A DNA stretch of 64,000 bases. Source: Ruegeria denitrificans (GTDB lineage: Bacteria > Pseudomonadota > Alphaproteobacteria > Rhodobacterales > Rhodobacteraceae). Where the stretch lies: NCBI RefSeq assembly GCF_001458295.1, contig NZ_CYUD01000001.1, positions 372,001 to 436,000 of the forward strand, given 5' to 3'. Below are positions 41,390 through 51,329 of this stretch, piece after piece. Both the position numbers and the translations under genes were made by a program. The notes below the pieces were generated by a model. That model saw nothing but the letters and a program-made list of their open reading frames with translations. It was not told the DNA's origin and did no database searches. The first letter of the stretch is position 1, and every line of letters starts with the position of its first letter.

Positions 41390-42367
41390 ATGCGGTTGGC
41401 GACCTACAACATCGAATGGTTCGCCAACCTGTTTGATCGCAACGACAATCTGGTCATCAATGATCGTTGGTCTGGCCGTCACAATGTTACTAAGGCACAG
41501 CAGGTCGAAGCCATTGCCAAGGTTCTGACGGCAATCGACGCGGATGCAATCCTGATCGTCGAGGCCCCCAATTCCGGAAAATCACAAGACACCATCCGCG
41601 CGTTGCAGAACTTTGCCGAGGCGTTTGACCTTCGCACCTCAGACGCGGTGATGGGGTTTGCTAACGATACCCATCAGGAACTGGCGCTGCTTTATGATCC
41701 CGATGTGCTGCAGGCGCGGCACGATCCGGTTGCAGGAACCGAGGCGGCACCCCGGTTCGACAATGTGTTCCATATCGACCTCGACATAGACGCGACCGAA
41801 GATCACGTGCGCTTTTCCAAACCCCCGATGGAACTGGCCGTGCAGACCCGGTTCGGGGCGAAGCTCCGCCTGATCGGGGCGCATCTGAAATCAAAGGCCC
41901 CGCACGGGGCGGGATCGCGAGATGAAGCGATCCGCATCTCGATCGCGAATCGCCGCAAGCAACTGGCGCAGGCCGTGTGGCTGTCTCGGTGTGTCAAAGC
42001 GCATGTCGAGGCCGAGGAACAGGTCGTCCTGCTGGGCGATTTGAACGATGGGCCAGGGCTGGATGAGTTTGAAAACCTGTTCGGTCGGTCGTCGGTCGAA
42101 ATTCTTCTACAGGCCGGGTTGTTTGACCCACATGCCTTGGGGGCAGACGCCGAACTTTCAACCGCCAGGTTTGCCCGTGAGGGCGGGCAGTATCTTGAGG
42201 CTCTCCTAGATTACATCATGGTTAGTGAAAACCTACGCGCCAAACGTCCGGCGTGGCGTATTTGGCACCCATTCAAAGACCGGGGCTGTCGGGCATCAGC
42301 AGACCTGCATCAGGCTTTGCTGACCGCATCTGACCACTTTCCTGTAACGCTGGATATCGCGTTGTGA
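41390..42367 (+). CDS. endonuclease/exonuclease/phosphatase family protein
   Basis: A 325-residue protein of the DNase I-like fold. Visible motifs are MRLATYNIEWFANLFDR at the start (metal Asn), LIGAHLKSKAPHG (catalytic His region), LLGDLNDGPG (DLN) and the closing TASDHFPVTLDI (SDH). The substrate may be nucleic acid or a phosphoester; it cannot be decided. Start four bases after the TerB-DnaJ stop (TAAGCGGATG), without a strong ribosome site, consistent with coupling. Its end overlaps an open stretch before the next gene by four bases. Confidence 0.85.
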   Translation: MRLATYNIEWFANLFDRNDNLVINDRWSGRHNVTKAQQVEAIAKVLTAIDADAILIVEAPNSGKSQDTIRALQNFAEAFDLRTSDAVMGFANDTHQELALLYDPDVLQARHDPVAGTEAAPRFDNVFHIDLDIDATEDHVRFSKPPMELAVQTRFGAKLRLIGAHLKSKAPHGAGSRDEAIRISIANRRKQLAQAVWLSRCVKAHVEAEEQVVLLGDLNDGPGLDEFENLFGRSSVEILLQAGLFDPHALGADAELSTARFAREGGQYLEALLDYIMVSENLRAKRPAWRIWHPFKDRGCRASADLHQALLTASDHFPVTLDIAL

Positions 42368-42405
42368 CCTTTCAACGACCGAAGGCACCGCTTATATTCC
42401 TTACC

Positions 42406-42777
42406 ATGAGACATGTCATTCCGATCTGTGCGTTAACGGTTGCGCTGGCACTGCCTGCCCAGGCCGAAGAAGACACCGGCCAATCTCTGATGGAGCAGGG
42501 GGCCGAGCTGTTTTTTGAGGGGCTGCGCAAGGAAATGGAGCCCGCGCTGGAAGACTTACAGGGGCTGGTTAGCCAATTTGGCCCGGCTATGCAGTCATTC
42601 TTTGAAGAGATGGGCCCAGCCCTGGCCGAACTGGCGGGTGAGATCGAGGATTGGAGCGCCTATGAAGCGCCCGAAATACTGCCCAATGGGGATATCATCA
42701 TCCGCAAAAAGCCTGAGGATCAGCACGAAGAGCCCGGGCAAATCGAAGAAGAAACCGACGGCGCGACGGAAATCTGA
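42406..42777 (+). CDS. small exported acidic protein of unknown function
   Basis: A 123-residue protein with a clear signal peptide (MRHVIPICALTVALALPAQA, cleaved before EED). The mature chain is very acidic and helical (EGLRKEMEPALEDLQGLVSQ; GPAMQSFFEEMGPALAELAG) and ends in a disordered Glu-rich tail. Homologs in Rhodobacterales are sometimes mislabelled as AAA ATPases; no P-loop exists here. I choose the ATG at 42406 because it gives the compact signal peptide, although the frame opens at 42364. Confidence 0.72.
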   Translation: MRHVIPICALTVALALPAQAEEDTGQSLMEQGAELFFEGLRKEMEPALEDLQGLVSQFGPAMQSFFEEMGPALAELAGEIEDWSAYEAPEILPNGDIIIRKKPEDQHEEPGQIEEETDGATEI

Positions 42778-42780
42778 CGC

Positions 42781-44325
42781 CTAACCCCGGATTTTCACAC
42801 TAACTTCTGACTTCAGGGCATTCGCCAATGAGTTCAGGCGCGCTTCGGCTACTTCACTAAACAGCGGTTCCCCGGCTTTTGGCAGCCGCAGTTCAAGTTG
42901 ACGCTTTTTGGGGTAGAACCGCAGAGTGCCCATTTTGGCGTCATGATGCATCCACAGCATGGCACCAAAGCGCATGGCCTTGCCCAAAATTTCAGCCTGT
43001 TTTTGATCTTTCTCGTCCAGAAGTTTGTAAATCGGTTCGAACCGATTGCCCTCGCGCTTGTTGCGATAACGGTGTTGCAGGGCAAGGCCGATAAAGACCC
43101 GTTCAGAATGTTTCAACCCGCCCAGATTGGCGCGGGTGACGTTGTCGAAACAAATCTCGGCACGGTAGTCGGGGTGGGCGCGCCAGCTTACATCGTGCAG
43201 CAGGCATGCTGCCTTAATCAAACGTATGCGCACGTCTGGCGCGGATTTGAACAGCGGCATGACGAAATCGAATAAGTGTTTGCCAAAGCCGGGCAGGCGG
43301 GCATCCTTGGCCTCGGAAAAGCGGCTGGCTTCGATCAACGGGTCGCGATCGCGCAGGATTTGCGGCATTTGCTCGTACAGCAGCCCCTCGCGGATGCCAT
43401 AGCTTGAAATCGCGATATCCTTGGGTTTGAACGTACGGATCAATCGCGCCAGCACGTCCATCGCGTAAGGGATCAGCGCCATGCGGGAGCTAGAGACGCC
43501 TGCATGGCTGCGCAACTGGTTCGGATCGCCTTTTTCAATGAACTTTATGGTCTCGTGAACTTGCTTTGTGGTCATGCGGTATTCATGCAGCACGTTCAGG
43601 GGATAGCCCCGGCGCAACATGTCCAGCCGCGCAAAGGCACGCCAACTGCCGCCCACAAGGAACAGGCGGTCCCGTTGTGGCCCCAGCTGATCACGCAATT
43701 CTTCCATGGTGGCCTTGATATGAGCCTTGCGTGCGCGCCGCCCGCCCTTGATATCGCGCAGCTTCAGCGGACCCAGGGCCGAGGTCAGTCGGTGCCCGAC
43801 CTGCCCGTCACCAATTTCAGCGAGTTCCATAGACGAGCCGCCAATGTCGCAGATCAGGCCATACGCCCCAGGCCAGCCCAGCAGTACACCCTGCGCGGAC
43901 AAACGCGCTTCTTCCCCGCCATCTATGACCCGAACGGTCAGGCCGGTTTCGGAATGAACCTGATCACAGAAATCCGGGCCATCTTCGGCCTCGCGCACAG
44001 CCGCAGTCGCGACGACATGCAGGCCGGGCAAGCCGAGGTCGTCGGCCAAATGTTGAAACCGGCGCAGGGCAATCAGGGCACGCTTGCGTCCGCGTGGGTT
44101 AAGGCGACCGGACTCTGAAAGACCCGCGCCCAACTCGCACATGATCTTTTCGTTGTAGAAATAGGCCGGGGATCGCGCGGCCCCGTCAAAAATCACCATT
44201 CGGACCGAGTTTGATCCGACGTCGACCACCCCTACCCGCGACAGGGCGCGAACCTCGGGGTTGTCGAATAGTGGTTTTCCGAACGACCCCCAGTCCGGGA
44301 TTTTGGCTTCTGCGATTTGATCCAT
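42781..44325 (-). CDS. Ppx/GppA family exopolyphosphatase
   Basis: 514 residues. The actin-like ASKHA fold is marked by VGVVDVGSNSVRMVIFDG (about 31-48) and LICDIGGSSMELAEIG, and the C-terminal part is an HD-like helical domain. It removes terminal phosphate from polyphosphate and may hydrolyse pppGpp. The start at 44325 (MDQIAEAKIP) follows GGAAAAG directly. An upstream ATG at 44394 would overlap hdaA by 20 bases and add a non-conserved tail. Confidence 0.88.
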   Translation of the reverse strand: MDQIAEAKIPDWGSFGKPLFDNPEVRALSRVGVVDVGSNSVRMVIFDGAARSPAYFYNEKIMCELGAGLSESGRLNPRGRKRALIALRRFQHLADDLGLPGLHVVATAAVREAEDGPDFCDQVHSETGLTVRVIDGGEEARLSAQGVLLGWPGAYGLICDIGGSSMELAEIGDGQVGHRLTSALGPLKLRDIKGGRRARKAHIKATMEELRDQLGPQRDRLFLVGGSWRAFARLDMLRRGYPLNVLHEYRMTTKQVHETIKFIEKGDPNQLRSHAGVSSSRMALIPYAMDVLARLIRTFKPKDIAISSYGIREGLLYEQMPQILRDRDPLIEASRFSEAKDARLPGFGKHLFDFVMPLFKSAPDVRIRLIKAACLLHDVSWRAHPDYRAEICFDNVTRANLGGLKHSERVFIGLALQHRYRNKREGNRFEPIYKLLDEKDQKQAEILGKAMRFGAMLWMHHDAKMGTLRFYPKKRQLELRLPKAGEPLFSEVAEARLNSLANALKSEVSVKIRG

Positions 44326-44374
44326 GTCTTTTCCAGGTATTCCGGTGGCAGAATGCGAAATCGGCGGGTGCGGG

Positions 44375-45064
44375 TCAATTGTCGGATGCGACATCTGTCA
44401 AGTCCGCGTTTAGCACCCGGATTGCAAGCGCACGGCTGATTTCTCGCTTTTCTGACAACGCCAGATGATCCAGCCGCGCCACTACCTGGGCGGCAGTTTC
44501 AAACCGCCGGTCCATGTGTTTGACGAGATACGCGATCACGTCGGGTCCTGGGTTCAGCTGACGGTCGACAAACAGTTTGGCCAGAACGGCCCCCAAAAGC
44601 GCATCGTCCGGCGGGTCCAGCGCCACGTGATGCGCACCTTCGATCCGGCTTTGCAGATCTGGCAGCGGCAATTCCCACAGCTTTGGCGCCAACCGTCCGG
44701 TCATCAACAACGCATGACCTTCTGCCAACACTAGATTGTGCAGGTGAAACAAGGTTTTCTGCTGGTCGAGGTCGCCTGCAACTATCGGAATGTCTTCGAC
44801 CGCAACCGAAGTGTTGGCCAAGGCGGGCACGTCCTCGTACCGCACGTCGTGGGCTTGAATGATCCGACCACCGGTTTCGGCGGCCCAGACATGGGCCAGA
44901 TGTGTCTTGCCAGACCCGGCGGGGCCACTAAGCACCAGCTTGTCGCCGGGCCACGAGGTTGCCGAGATCATCGCAACAGCCAGCGCATTGGCGGGCGAGA
45001 CAAAGAAATCCTCGCGGCCCAATGCTGTTTTGGCCGGAAGATCAAAGCTGAGTTGTTGGGCCAT
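44375..45064 (-). CDS. hdaA: HdaA-type DnaA-related regulator of replication initiation
   Basis: A 229-residue protein homologous to the AAA+ part of DnaA but without the DNA-binding domain IV. Walker A is SGPAGSGKTHLAHVWA (about 45-60), and the N-terminus MAQQLSFDLP carries the clamp-binding-like QLSFDLP typical of Hda. It promotes hydrolysis of DnaA-bound ATP with the beta clamp, preventing re-initiation. The sensor region (LDHLALSEKREISRALAIRV) is near the C-terminus. It starts directly after the stop of the AI-2E gene. Confidence 0.9.
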   Translation of the reverse strand: MAQQLSFDLPAKTALGREDFFVSPANALAVAMISATSWPGDKLVLSGPAGSGKTHLAHVWAAETGGRIIQAHDVRYEDVPALANTSVAVEDIPIVAGDLDQQKTLFHLHNLVLAEGHALLMTGRLAPKLWELPLPDLQSRIEGAHHVALDPPDDALLGAVLAKLFVDRQLNPGPDVIAYLVKHMDRRFETAAQVVARLDHLALSEKREISRALAIRVLNADLTDVASDN

Positions 45065-46138
45065 TTACTCGTCTTCCTGCTTCAACCCGTCAAGGCCGGT
45101 ATACAGGCGGCTGTCCAGATAGATCGAGGTCAAGAACCGGGCCACCACGCCCAGTGCAGCGGCAACCGGCACTGCGACCAGCATACCCACAAAGCCAAAC
45201 AGAGCGCCAAAGACTGACAGGGCCAGCAGTAACCAGACCGGATGCAACCCGACCGAGCTGCCAACGAGCTTGGGGGTCAGGAAATTCCCCTCAGTCACCT
45301 GACCCAGTGCGAAAATACCTGCGACCAGCCCGATCTGAACCCAGTCGCCCCAGAACTGAAACAGGGCAAGGCCAATGGCCAGCGTGCCACCGATCAGGGC
45401 ACCCAGATAGGGGATGAAGGTCACAAGCCCCGCGATAAAGCCCACGATCAGTCCGAATTGCAGTCCGACCACCATCAGCGCAACGGCATAATAAGTGCCC
45501 AGGATCAGACACACGGTTCCCATGCCACGCACAAAAGAGGCGAGAACGCCGTCAATCTCGCCCGCCAGCCGCTTGATCGTGGGGGCATGGTCGCGGGGCA
45601 GCAGTTCGCCGATGCGGGCCATCATGCGATCCCAGTCCATCAACAGGTAAACCGCCACAACCGGCGCAATCACCAGCAGCACCACGACGTTGATGGCCGA
45701 GCCAAGCGATGCGACAACCGATTGCAGCACATCGCCGGTTTTCGATTGCAGCGTTTCGCCAAGTGAAACCAGCGCCTGATGCGAGCTGGATTCGCGGTCC
45801 AGAAGCGACGGGAATTGTTTCTCGATAAATCCGCGCAGCTCTTTGAAAAGGCTGGGCAGGATTTCAACCAGGTCAATCAACTGCGTGATCAAAGCCGGTA
45901 CAACCATCAGAATCATCAGGACAAAGCCCAGAACGCCTGCAATCGTGATGAGACCGGTAGCTGCCATGCGCGACAGGCCCATGGCCTCAAGCCGGTCGGC
46001 GACCGGATCAAGGAAATACGCGATAGCCCCCCCGATCACGAAGGGTAAAAGAACGTCGCCAAGTGCCCACAACAACAGCGCAAATACCGCCGCTGCAACC
46101 CCCCAGTATCTAAGCTGGTCCTTCACCGGCAAAGCCAT
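45065..46138 (-). CDS. AI-2E family transporter
   Basis: A 357-residue membrane protein with about eight helices in the AI-2E (PerM/TqsA) arrangement: an N-terminal helix pair, a soluble segment (PSLFKELRGFIEKQFPSLLD), then the second group with GLVTFIPYLGALIGGTLAIG and LVGSSVGLHPVWLLLALSVF. Family members transport varied solutes, not only autoinducer-2. The stop abuts the hdaA start with no spacing, a gene order that I associate with Rhodobacterales. Confidence 0.88.
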   Translation of the reverse strand: MALPVKDQLRYWGVAAAVFALLLWALGDVLLPFVIGGAIAYFLDPVADRLEAMGLSRMAATGLITIAGVLGFVLMILMVVPALITQLIDLVEILPSLFKELRGFIEKQFPSLLDRESSSHQALVSLGETLQSKTGDVLQSVVASLGSAINVVVLLVIAPVVAVYLLMDWDRMMARIGELLPRDHAPTIKRLAGEIDGVLASFVRGMGTVCLILGTYYAVALMVVGLQFGLIVGFIAGLVTFIPYLGALIGGTLAIGLALFQFWGDWVQIGLVAGIFALGQVTEGNFLTPKLVGSSVGLHPVWLLLALSVFGALFGFVGMLVAVPVAAALGVVARFLTSIYLDSRLYTGLDGLKQEDE

Positions 46139-46229
46139 GGCTGTCCCCTTGTTATCGGTTCTTGCCAGTGTTCTTGGCGTATGCGGCCCCGTGATGCAAG
46201 CGCTTCATCGCCCGGACATTTCTCGGGCG

Positions 46230-47204
46230 CTAATCGCTAAGCGTGCCCAGTTCGGGAGTGGCGTCGTGGGCGGCCTCGTCCGGCCAGTTCGTACGCCAGA
46301 TTTCGGCCGACCAGTGGCCGCAATGCACTGCGGGTCGATCAAAGCCGGGCAAGGGGTCAATCAGAGGTGCGACTACCACGTCATGGCGGGGCACGGCGAA
46401 ATAAGGAAACGAGTAGCGTTCCTGCCCCGAGCGATTCACCACCCGGTGCGGCGTTGATTTCAGACGCCCGCCGGACCACAGCTCCAGCATGTCCCCGATA
46501 TTGACAACAAATCCGCCCGGTGGGCAATCAGGGCGGACCCAGCCGCCGTCGCGGGTTTGTACTTCGAGCCCGCCAACGGGGTCGGGGGCAATGATGGTCA
46601 GGGCGTCGGTGTCTTTGTGGGGGTGAATGCCATAACCGCCCTCATCGGCGGCTTGGGGCGGATAATGCAGCAGGGTCATGTTGGTCATCGGATCGCGAAA
46701 GGCGTCACGCAATTGGTGCGCGGGTAGGCCAAGGCCTGTCTCAAGCGTTCTCAGCAGGGCATCTGCAACGCGATCCAGTTGGGACCAGTAATCAAGGATC
46801 ACGCCACGTGCGTTTGGCACCTGCGGCGGCCAGACATTCGGACCATAAAGGGTACAATCGTTGCGGATTGGCGCATCGCTGGCGACCTCATGGTGCAATT
46901 TGTAGCCTTCGTATTTGTCCGCCTTGCCTGATCCGTCATTTGGCGTGAAGAACCCCAGAGGGATGAACCCGCGATAGTTTTCGCGGGTAATCGCCTGATC
47001 CCACTTGGTATCTTCCTCGACGTTAAAAATAGCCTGCACGCAGGCGCGCATATTTCGAACTGCGTTGTCGGGAATGCCGGTTCCGGTGATCGACAGAAAC
47101 CCGATATCGGTGCAGGCGTTCATGACGCGCAGAACGGTCTGCTCATAATCACGATGGGACGCGTCAAATAGCGGGGCGACGTCAATAGTGGGAATGCGGC
47201 CCAT
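46230..47204 (-). CDS. isopenicillin N synthase family non-heme iron oxygenase
   Basis: A 324-residue 2-oxoglutarate/Fe(II)-type oxygenase. The N-terminal DIOX_N part begins MGRIPTIDVAPLFDASHRDY. The Fe ligands are His and Asp in IHPHKDTDALTII and the distal His in STPHRVVNRSGQERYSFPYF, which also holds the RxS 2-oxoglutarate anchor. No beta-lactam genes are near, so a catabolic oxidation is more likely. Its ATG overlaps the stop of the upstream flavoprotein gene (TGATG), which ties the two into one unit. Confidence 0.86.
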   Translation of the reverse strand: MGRIPTIDVAPLFDASHRDYEQTVLRVMNACTDIGFLSITGTGIPDNAVRNMRACVQAIFNVEEDTKWDQAITRENYRGFIPLGFFTPNDGSGKADKYEGYKLHHEVASDAPIRNDCTLYGPNVWPPQVPNARGVILDYWSQLDRVADALLRTLETGLGLPAHQLRDAFRDPMTNMTLLHYPPQAADEGGYGIHPHKDTDALTIIAPDPVGGLEVQTRDGGWVRPDCPPGGFVVNIGDMLELWSGGRLKSTPHRVVNRSGQERYSFPYFAVPRHDVVVAPLIDPLPGFDRPAVHCGHWSAEIWRTNWPDEAAHDATPELGTLSD

Positions 47205-48568
47205 CAGTGAACTCTGACACCTTGACGGTCAAGCTCGGCATGAACCGGGGCCAGGTTCAGTTCACGCAAGTCCTGATTGCTTTTCAGTGATAGGGCCGCG
47301 GCTATTCCAGCGCCCTGGCCCATGACCGCACAGCAGGACATGTTGCGAGTGGCAGCGTGCGCAACCCTTTCCGCCCCGTGTGACCGGCCTGCAACCAGCA
47401 GACCCTTGACCCCCTTCGGCAACATCGAACGATAAGGCACATGCATATACCGTCCCGTGGTCGGTAGAATCAGGATGCCATAGCCGTCGATGAATTCTGG
47501 GTAGATGCCGATCGTATCCTCGAACCGGCCCTGATGGCGGGCGTCGTCTTCGGTCATATTGTAGACCGCGTCGATCTTACGGGTGTCGCGAATACCGATG
47601 GTCATGCCGAAATTCCGCAGCCGCGCGTTTTCGCAACCGGGCATGAAACGGCGCAACGCCTCGATGGCCAGCATCGATTGACGGCGGCCCTCGATCTCGC
47701 CACGGGTCAGGCTGTCGGGGTCGGTCCCGTCTATCCCGTCCATATGGATCAGGTTCATATAGGTCAGCTCACCCGTATCGTGGACCGCGCCCCAGGTGCC
47801 CGCGATGGTGTTTAGGTGCGGCGGGATCAGACCCTGTTCGATGGCTTGTTGGAACGGCTTCTTGACGAAGGGAGAGAACATGTCGTCCTCTTTGCCGCTG
47901 GTTTCGATGTTCCACTCGCCCCCGCCGCCCCAGTCCTTGTAGGTCTGCGGGTCGGCCTTGACGCCCTCCATGAAGGCGCGTTTGTCGACGCCTGCCAGAT
48001 GGAACATGACCGAAGCGGCCATCATCTCTTCGGGCGCTGTCTTGTGGGTCGGTGCGCCCGCACGGTGGGCCACATCGGCATCGCCGGTGGCGTCGATCAC
48101 GACACGGGCCAAAATCGCCTCGCGCCCAGCCTTGGATTCGGTGATGATGCCGGTGATCCGGTCACCGTCCATGATCGGCGCGACGAATTGCCGGTGCAGC
48201 ATCGGATGCACCCCGGCCTCTTCGACCAGCTTGTCGGCAACCAGCTTGAAGCCTTCGCTGTCCAGCTCATAACTGAGCGATTGGCTTTCCGGCACGGCTG
48301 CACCCATGTCTCGGGCGCGTGTTTCGAACTCTAGACCGATACCGCCCGCTTCGACGGTCTTCTCATGGCGGTACCAGGCGAACCCTTCGACCCCCACGGC
48401 GGTGATGTTACCGCCCATGCAACCGAAGCGGTCGACAAGAGACACTTCGGCCCCTGCGCGCGCTGCGGCCAAAGCGGCGGCCAGCCCGGCGGGGCCGGAG
48501 CCCACGACCAGAACGTCGGTTTGGTGAACGACAGGGATTTGACGGGCGGGTTCCTGAATGGTCTGCAT
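47204..48568 (-). CDS. FAD-dependent oxidoreductase
   Basis: A 454-residue flavoprotein of the FAD-oxidored (PF12831-like) type. The dinucleotide fold is TDVLVVGSGPAGLAAALAAA (about 17-36), followed by LVDRFGCMGGNITAVGVEG with a Cys and Gly pair near the flavin. The C-terminal FAD contact is GLLVAGRSHGAERVAHAATR. Relatives act on varied xenobiotics and amino-acid-like compounds. It is the first gene of a two-gene transcript with the iron oxygenase. The substrate is unknown. Confidence 0.86.
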   Translation of the reverse strand: MQTIQEPARQIPVVHQTDVLVVGSGPAGLAAALAAARAGAEVSLVDRFGCMGGNITAVGVEGFAWYRHEKTVEAGGIGLEFETRARDMGAAVPESQSLSYELDSEGFKLVADKLVEEAGVHPMLHRQFVAPIMDGDRITGIITESKAGREAILARVVIDATGDADVAHRAGAPTHKTAPEEMMAASVMFHLAGVDKRAFMEGVKADPQTYKDWGGGGEWNIETSGKEDDMFSPFVKKPFQQAIEQGLIPPHLNTIAGTWGAVHDTGELTYMNLIHMDGIDGTDPDSLTRGEIEGRRQSMLAIEALRRFMPGCENARLRNFGMTIGIRDTRKIDAVYNMTEDDARHQGRFEDTIGIYPEFIDGYGILILPTTGRYMHVPYRSMLPKGVKGLLVAGRSHGAERVAHAATRNMSCCAVMGQGAGIAAALSLKSNQDLRELNLAPVHAELDRQGVRVH

Positions 48569-48737
48569 CGGCGCCTCATGGGGTTTGCATTTAAGCCACC
48601 ATTGAAAACCCCGACTGGCGGGTCAATCAAAATTCCGACAGGCCCGAGGTCGCAAAATTGCCAATGGCCGATTGCCCCCGGCGGGGCTTTGGCATAAGGA
48701 CCTTTGAAGTCAAATTCTCACCTGTGAAGGTCCTACA

Positions 48738-50078
48738 ATGCGCCTCAGCCGTTACTTTCTGCCCGTTCTTAAGGAAAACCCGTCGGAGGCCCAGATCGTC
48801 AGCCACCGACTGATGTTGCGCGCCGGGATGATTAAGCAGGCTGCTGCCGGGATCTATTCCTGGCTGCCGATGGGCTTCAAAGTGCTGCGCAAGCTGGAAA
48901 ATATCATCCATGAAGAGCAGGCGCGCGCGGGCCATATCGCAATCCAGATGCCCATTATCCAGTCGGCGGATCTGTGGCGTGAATCCGGGCGCTATGATGA
49001 CTACGGTCAGGAAATGCTGCGTATGAAAGACCGGCATGATCGGGATATGCTGTTCACGCCCACGGCCGAGGAACTGGTCACCGACATCTTCCGCGGCCAT
49101 GTCAACAGCTACAAGGACCTGCCGCTGACGCTGTACCAGATCCAGTGGAAGTTCCGCGACGAAATCCGCCCCCGTTTCGGTGTGATGCGGGGCCGCGAGT
49201 TCTACATGAAGGACGGCTACAATTTCGACCTGACGAAAGAGGACGCGCTGCACGCCTATAACCGACATCTGGTTACCTATCTGCGCACTTACGAACGCAT
49301 GGGGTTGCAGGCGATCCCGATGCGCGCAGATTCCGGCCCGATTGGCGGAGACAACACGCATGAATTCCTGGTGCTGGCTGATACCGGTGAATCTGAGGTG
49401 TTCTATGACAGCGCTGTCACCGACCTGAGCTTTGGTGATCGTCAGATCGACTATGACGACCGGGCGCAGTGTCAGGCTATTCTAGAAGAGTTCACTTCGA
49501 AATACGCCCGTACAGATGAGACCCACGACGAGGCGCTGTTCAATCAAGTGCCTGAGGATCGCCGCCGCGTGGCACGCGGGATCGAAGTGGGGCAGATCTT
49601 CTATTTCGGCACCAAGTATTCCGAGGCGATGGGTGCAACTGTTCAAGGCCCCGATGGTAAACCAACGCCAGTCCATATGGGCAGCCACGGTATTGGTGTC
49701 AGCCGCCTGATCGGTGCGATCATCGAAGCCAGCCACGACGACAAGGGCATCATCTGGCCCGAAGGCGTCACACCCTTCCATTGCGGGATCGTCAACCTCA
49801 AGCAGGGTGACGATGAGGCTGACGCCGCCTGCGACAAACTCTATGGTGCGTTGACCGCACTGGGGCTTGAGCCGCTGTATGATGATCGCAATGAAAGGGC
49901 AGGGGGCAAGTTTGCCACCATGGACCTGATCGGCCTGCCATGGCGTATCACTGTCGGTCCGCGTGGTCTGAAAAACGGAGTGGTCGAACTGACCTGCCGC
50001 CGTACCGGCGAAAGCGAGGAGCTAAGCCCCGAAGCCGCCGTCACAAAAGTAGCCGAAATCTATGAGCAATTCATCTGA
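48738..50078 (+). CDS. proS: prolyl-tRNA synthetase (short alphaproteobacterial form)
   Basis: 446 residues, the class II core without the bacterial INS editing insertion, as usual in alphaproteobacteria. Motif 2 and 3 regions ([38 protein letters not shown]) and the anticodon-binding domain (about 350-446, [20 protein letters not shown]) are intact. The N-terminus [20 protein letters not shown] is standard. It charges tRNA-Pro. In relatives the lolCD genes usually follow directly; here a glycosyltransferase overlaps its end by 17 bases. Confidence 0.94.
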   Translation: MRLSRYFLPVLKENPSEAQIVSHRLMLRAGMIKQAAAGIYSWLPMGFKVLRKLENIIHEEQARAGHIAIQMPIIQSADLWRESGRYDDYGQEMLRMKDRHDRDMLFTPTAEELVTDIFRGHVNSYKDLPLTLYQIQWKFRDEIRPRFGVMRGREFYMKDGYNFDLTKEDALHAYNRHLVTYLRTYERMGLQAIPMRADSGPIGGDNTHEFLVLADTGESEVFYDSAVTDLSFGDRQIDYDDRAQCQAILEEFTSKYARTDETHDEALFNQVPEDRRRVARGIEVGQIFYFGTKYSEAMGATVQGPDGKPTPVHMGSHGIGVSRLIGAIIEASHDDKGIIWPEGVTPFHCGIVNLKQGDDEADAACDKLYGALTALGLEPLYDDRNERAGGKFATMDLIGLPWRITVGPRGLKNGVVELTCRRTGESEELSPEAAVTKVAEIYEQFI

Positions 50079-50973
50079 ACAGGAGCAACGGCCGCTGATC
50101 TCGGTCGTTACCGTTACGCGGAACTTGATCGAAGCAGGGCGCGAGGAACAAGTCCTCGCTGCCCTGGACAGCGTGCAGTCCCAGAAGTTTCGCAACGTCG
50201 AACACGTCATCTGGGACGGTCAATCAGATGATGGCACGCAGGATCTGTTGAAAGACGCTATTCAAAAAATCTCGGACTCGGGCGACGCTATTCCAGTTCG
50301 CTATTTCTGCGAGGCGGACAAAAGCCTATATGACGCGATGAATCAGGCAGTCGAACGCTGTAGGGGTGAATATGTCCTGTTTCTCAACTCGGACGACCTG
50401 ATTGCCGACGCTGACAGCCTTCTTAGGGTGCAAAAAGCCCTAGAGCCGAACAGGCCCGACTTTGTGTATGGCGAAACGGTTTTCTTTGATGATGAGGGCA
50501 ATCGCCGTCACGCCCGTCGGCTGACCCCAAAATCCATCCTGCAGCGCCTGCCCTTCGGTCATAATGCGATGGTTCTGAAACGGGCGCTGTTTCAGGAGTT
50601 GGGCGGTCATGACCTGCAATTCCGTATCGCTGCGGACTATGACATGGTTCTGCGGATGATCTTGTCCGGCCATTCAGGTCAACGATTGCAGGCCCCGATT
50701 TCCCTGTTTCGGATTGGCGGCGTGTCAGCGGACACAGACGCCGCCGGGGCCGAAATGGCCGCATGTTGGTTGAAAAATTATAGTCAGTTCTGCGACCTGT
50801 CCGGATACACGGATGCGCAGCGTTTTGGGTGGTACAAACAGGGCCACCTGCCGGTGCGGGTTTCAGGTGCGATTTTATTTAATTCGCTGTCGCAGCCCGC
50901 CATCGCACGCGCCGCGCTGTACAGCCTGACAAAAACCCTGCGCCGAAAAGCTCAGTTCTGGCGGCGCTTTTAG
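50062..50973 (+). CDS. family 2 glycosyltransferase
   Basis: A 303-residue GT-A enzyme. The nucleotide-sugar fold starts [20 protein letters not shown]. The metal-binding acidic motif is in [12 protein letters not shown] (about 112-123), and the acceptor region holds [20 protein letters not shown] followed by [16 protein letters not shown]. There is no membrane segment, so it is a cytosolic or peripheral enzyme, probably adding a sugar to a surface polysaccharide. It starts inside the 3' end of proS, in another frame, and no polysaccharide cluster surrounds it. Confidence 0.85.
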   Translation: MSNSSEQEQRPLISVVTVTRNLIEAGREEQVLAALDSVQSQKFRNVEHVIWDGQSDDGTQDLLKDAIQKISDSGDAIPVRYFCEADKSLYDAMNQAVERCRGEYVLFLNSDDLIADADSLLRVQKALEPNRPDFVYGETVFFDDEGNRRHARRLTPKSILQRLPFGHNAMVLKRALFQELGGHDLQFRIAADYDMVLRMILSGHSGQRLQAPISLFRIGGVSADTDAAGAEMAACWLKNYSQFCDLSGYTDAQRFGWYKQGHLPVRVSGAILFNSLSQPAIARAALYSLTKTLRRKAQFWRRF

Positions 50974-51329
50974 GTTCGCTGTGGTTCCGGTCGTTCTGCC
51001 AAAATGTCGCCGTCCGCATCGTTGCCGCGTGCCACGACTATCGGACGGCCCAGACGTCTGACCAGTTCCCTGAATTCGAAACCCAGAAAGCGTATCCCGC
51101 AAATTCTTTCATCGGTTGCGCGATCCGTAATGCACAACCGCCCCTGACGAAACGCCAGACGGTACCCTTTGTCTTTCAGGATATCGGTCAAATTCGACCA
51201 GCTTGCTGCAGTGTCGAAAACAGGGCGAATGGTTGCACGCAACAGCGCTGCAGTCTCACAATCCAGTTCTGTAGATGCGTTTCGGACCAAAATCGGGTCC
51301 AACAATTCCGTATTACTCTTTACAAACAT
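50970..51329 (-). CDS. protein of unknown function, 119 residues
   Basis: No family recognised. The chain has a leading polar part (MFVKSNTELLDPILVRNAST), a helical segment, then RLAFRQGRLCITDRATDERI CGIRFLGFEFRELVRRLGRP, which looks like a beta-hairpin and helix. No signal peptide or membrane segment is present. The stop overlaps the stop of the convergent glycosyltransferase by three bases. The upstream spacer is AT-rich, and the gene occurs between proS and lolC where relatives usually have nothing, so horizontal gain is likely. Confidence 0.6.
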   Translation of the reverse strand: MFVKSNTELLDPILVRNASTELDCETAALLRATIRPVFDTAASWSNLTDILKDKGYRLAFRQGRLCITDRATDERICGIRFLGFEFRELVRRLGRPIVVARGNDADGDILAERPEPQRT

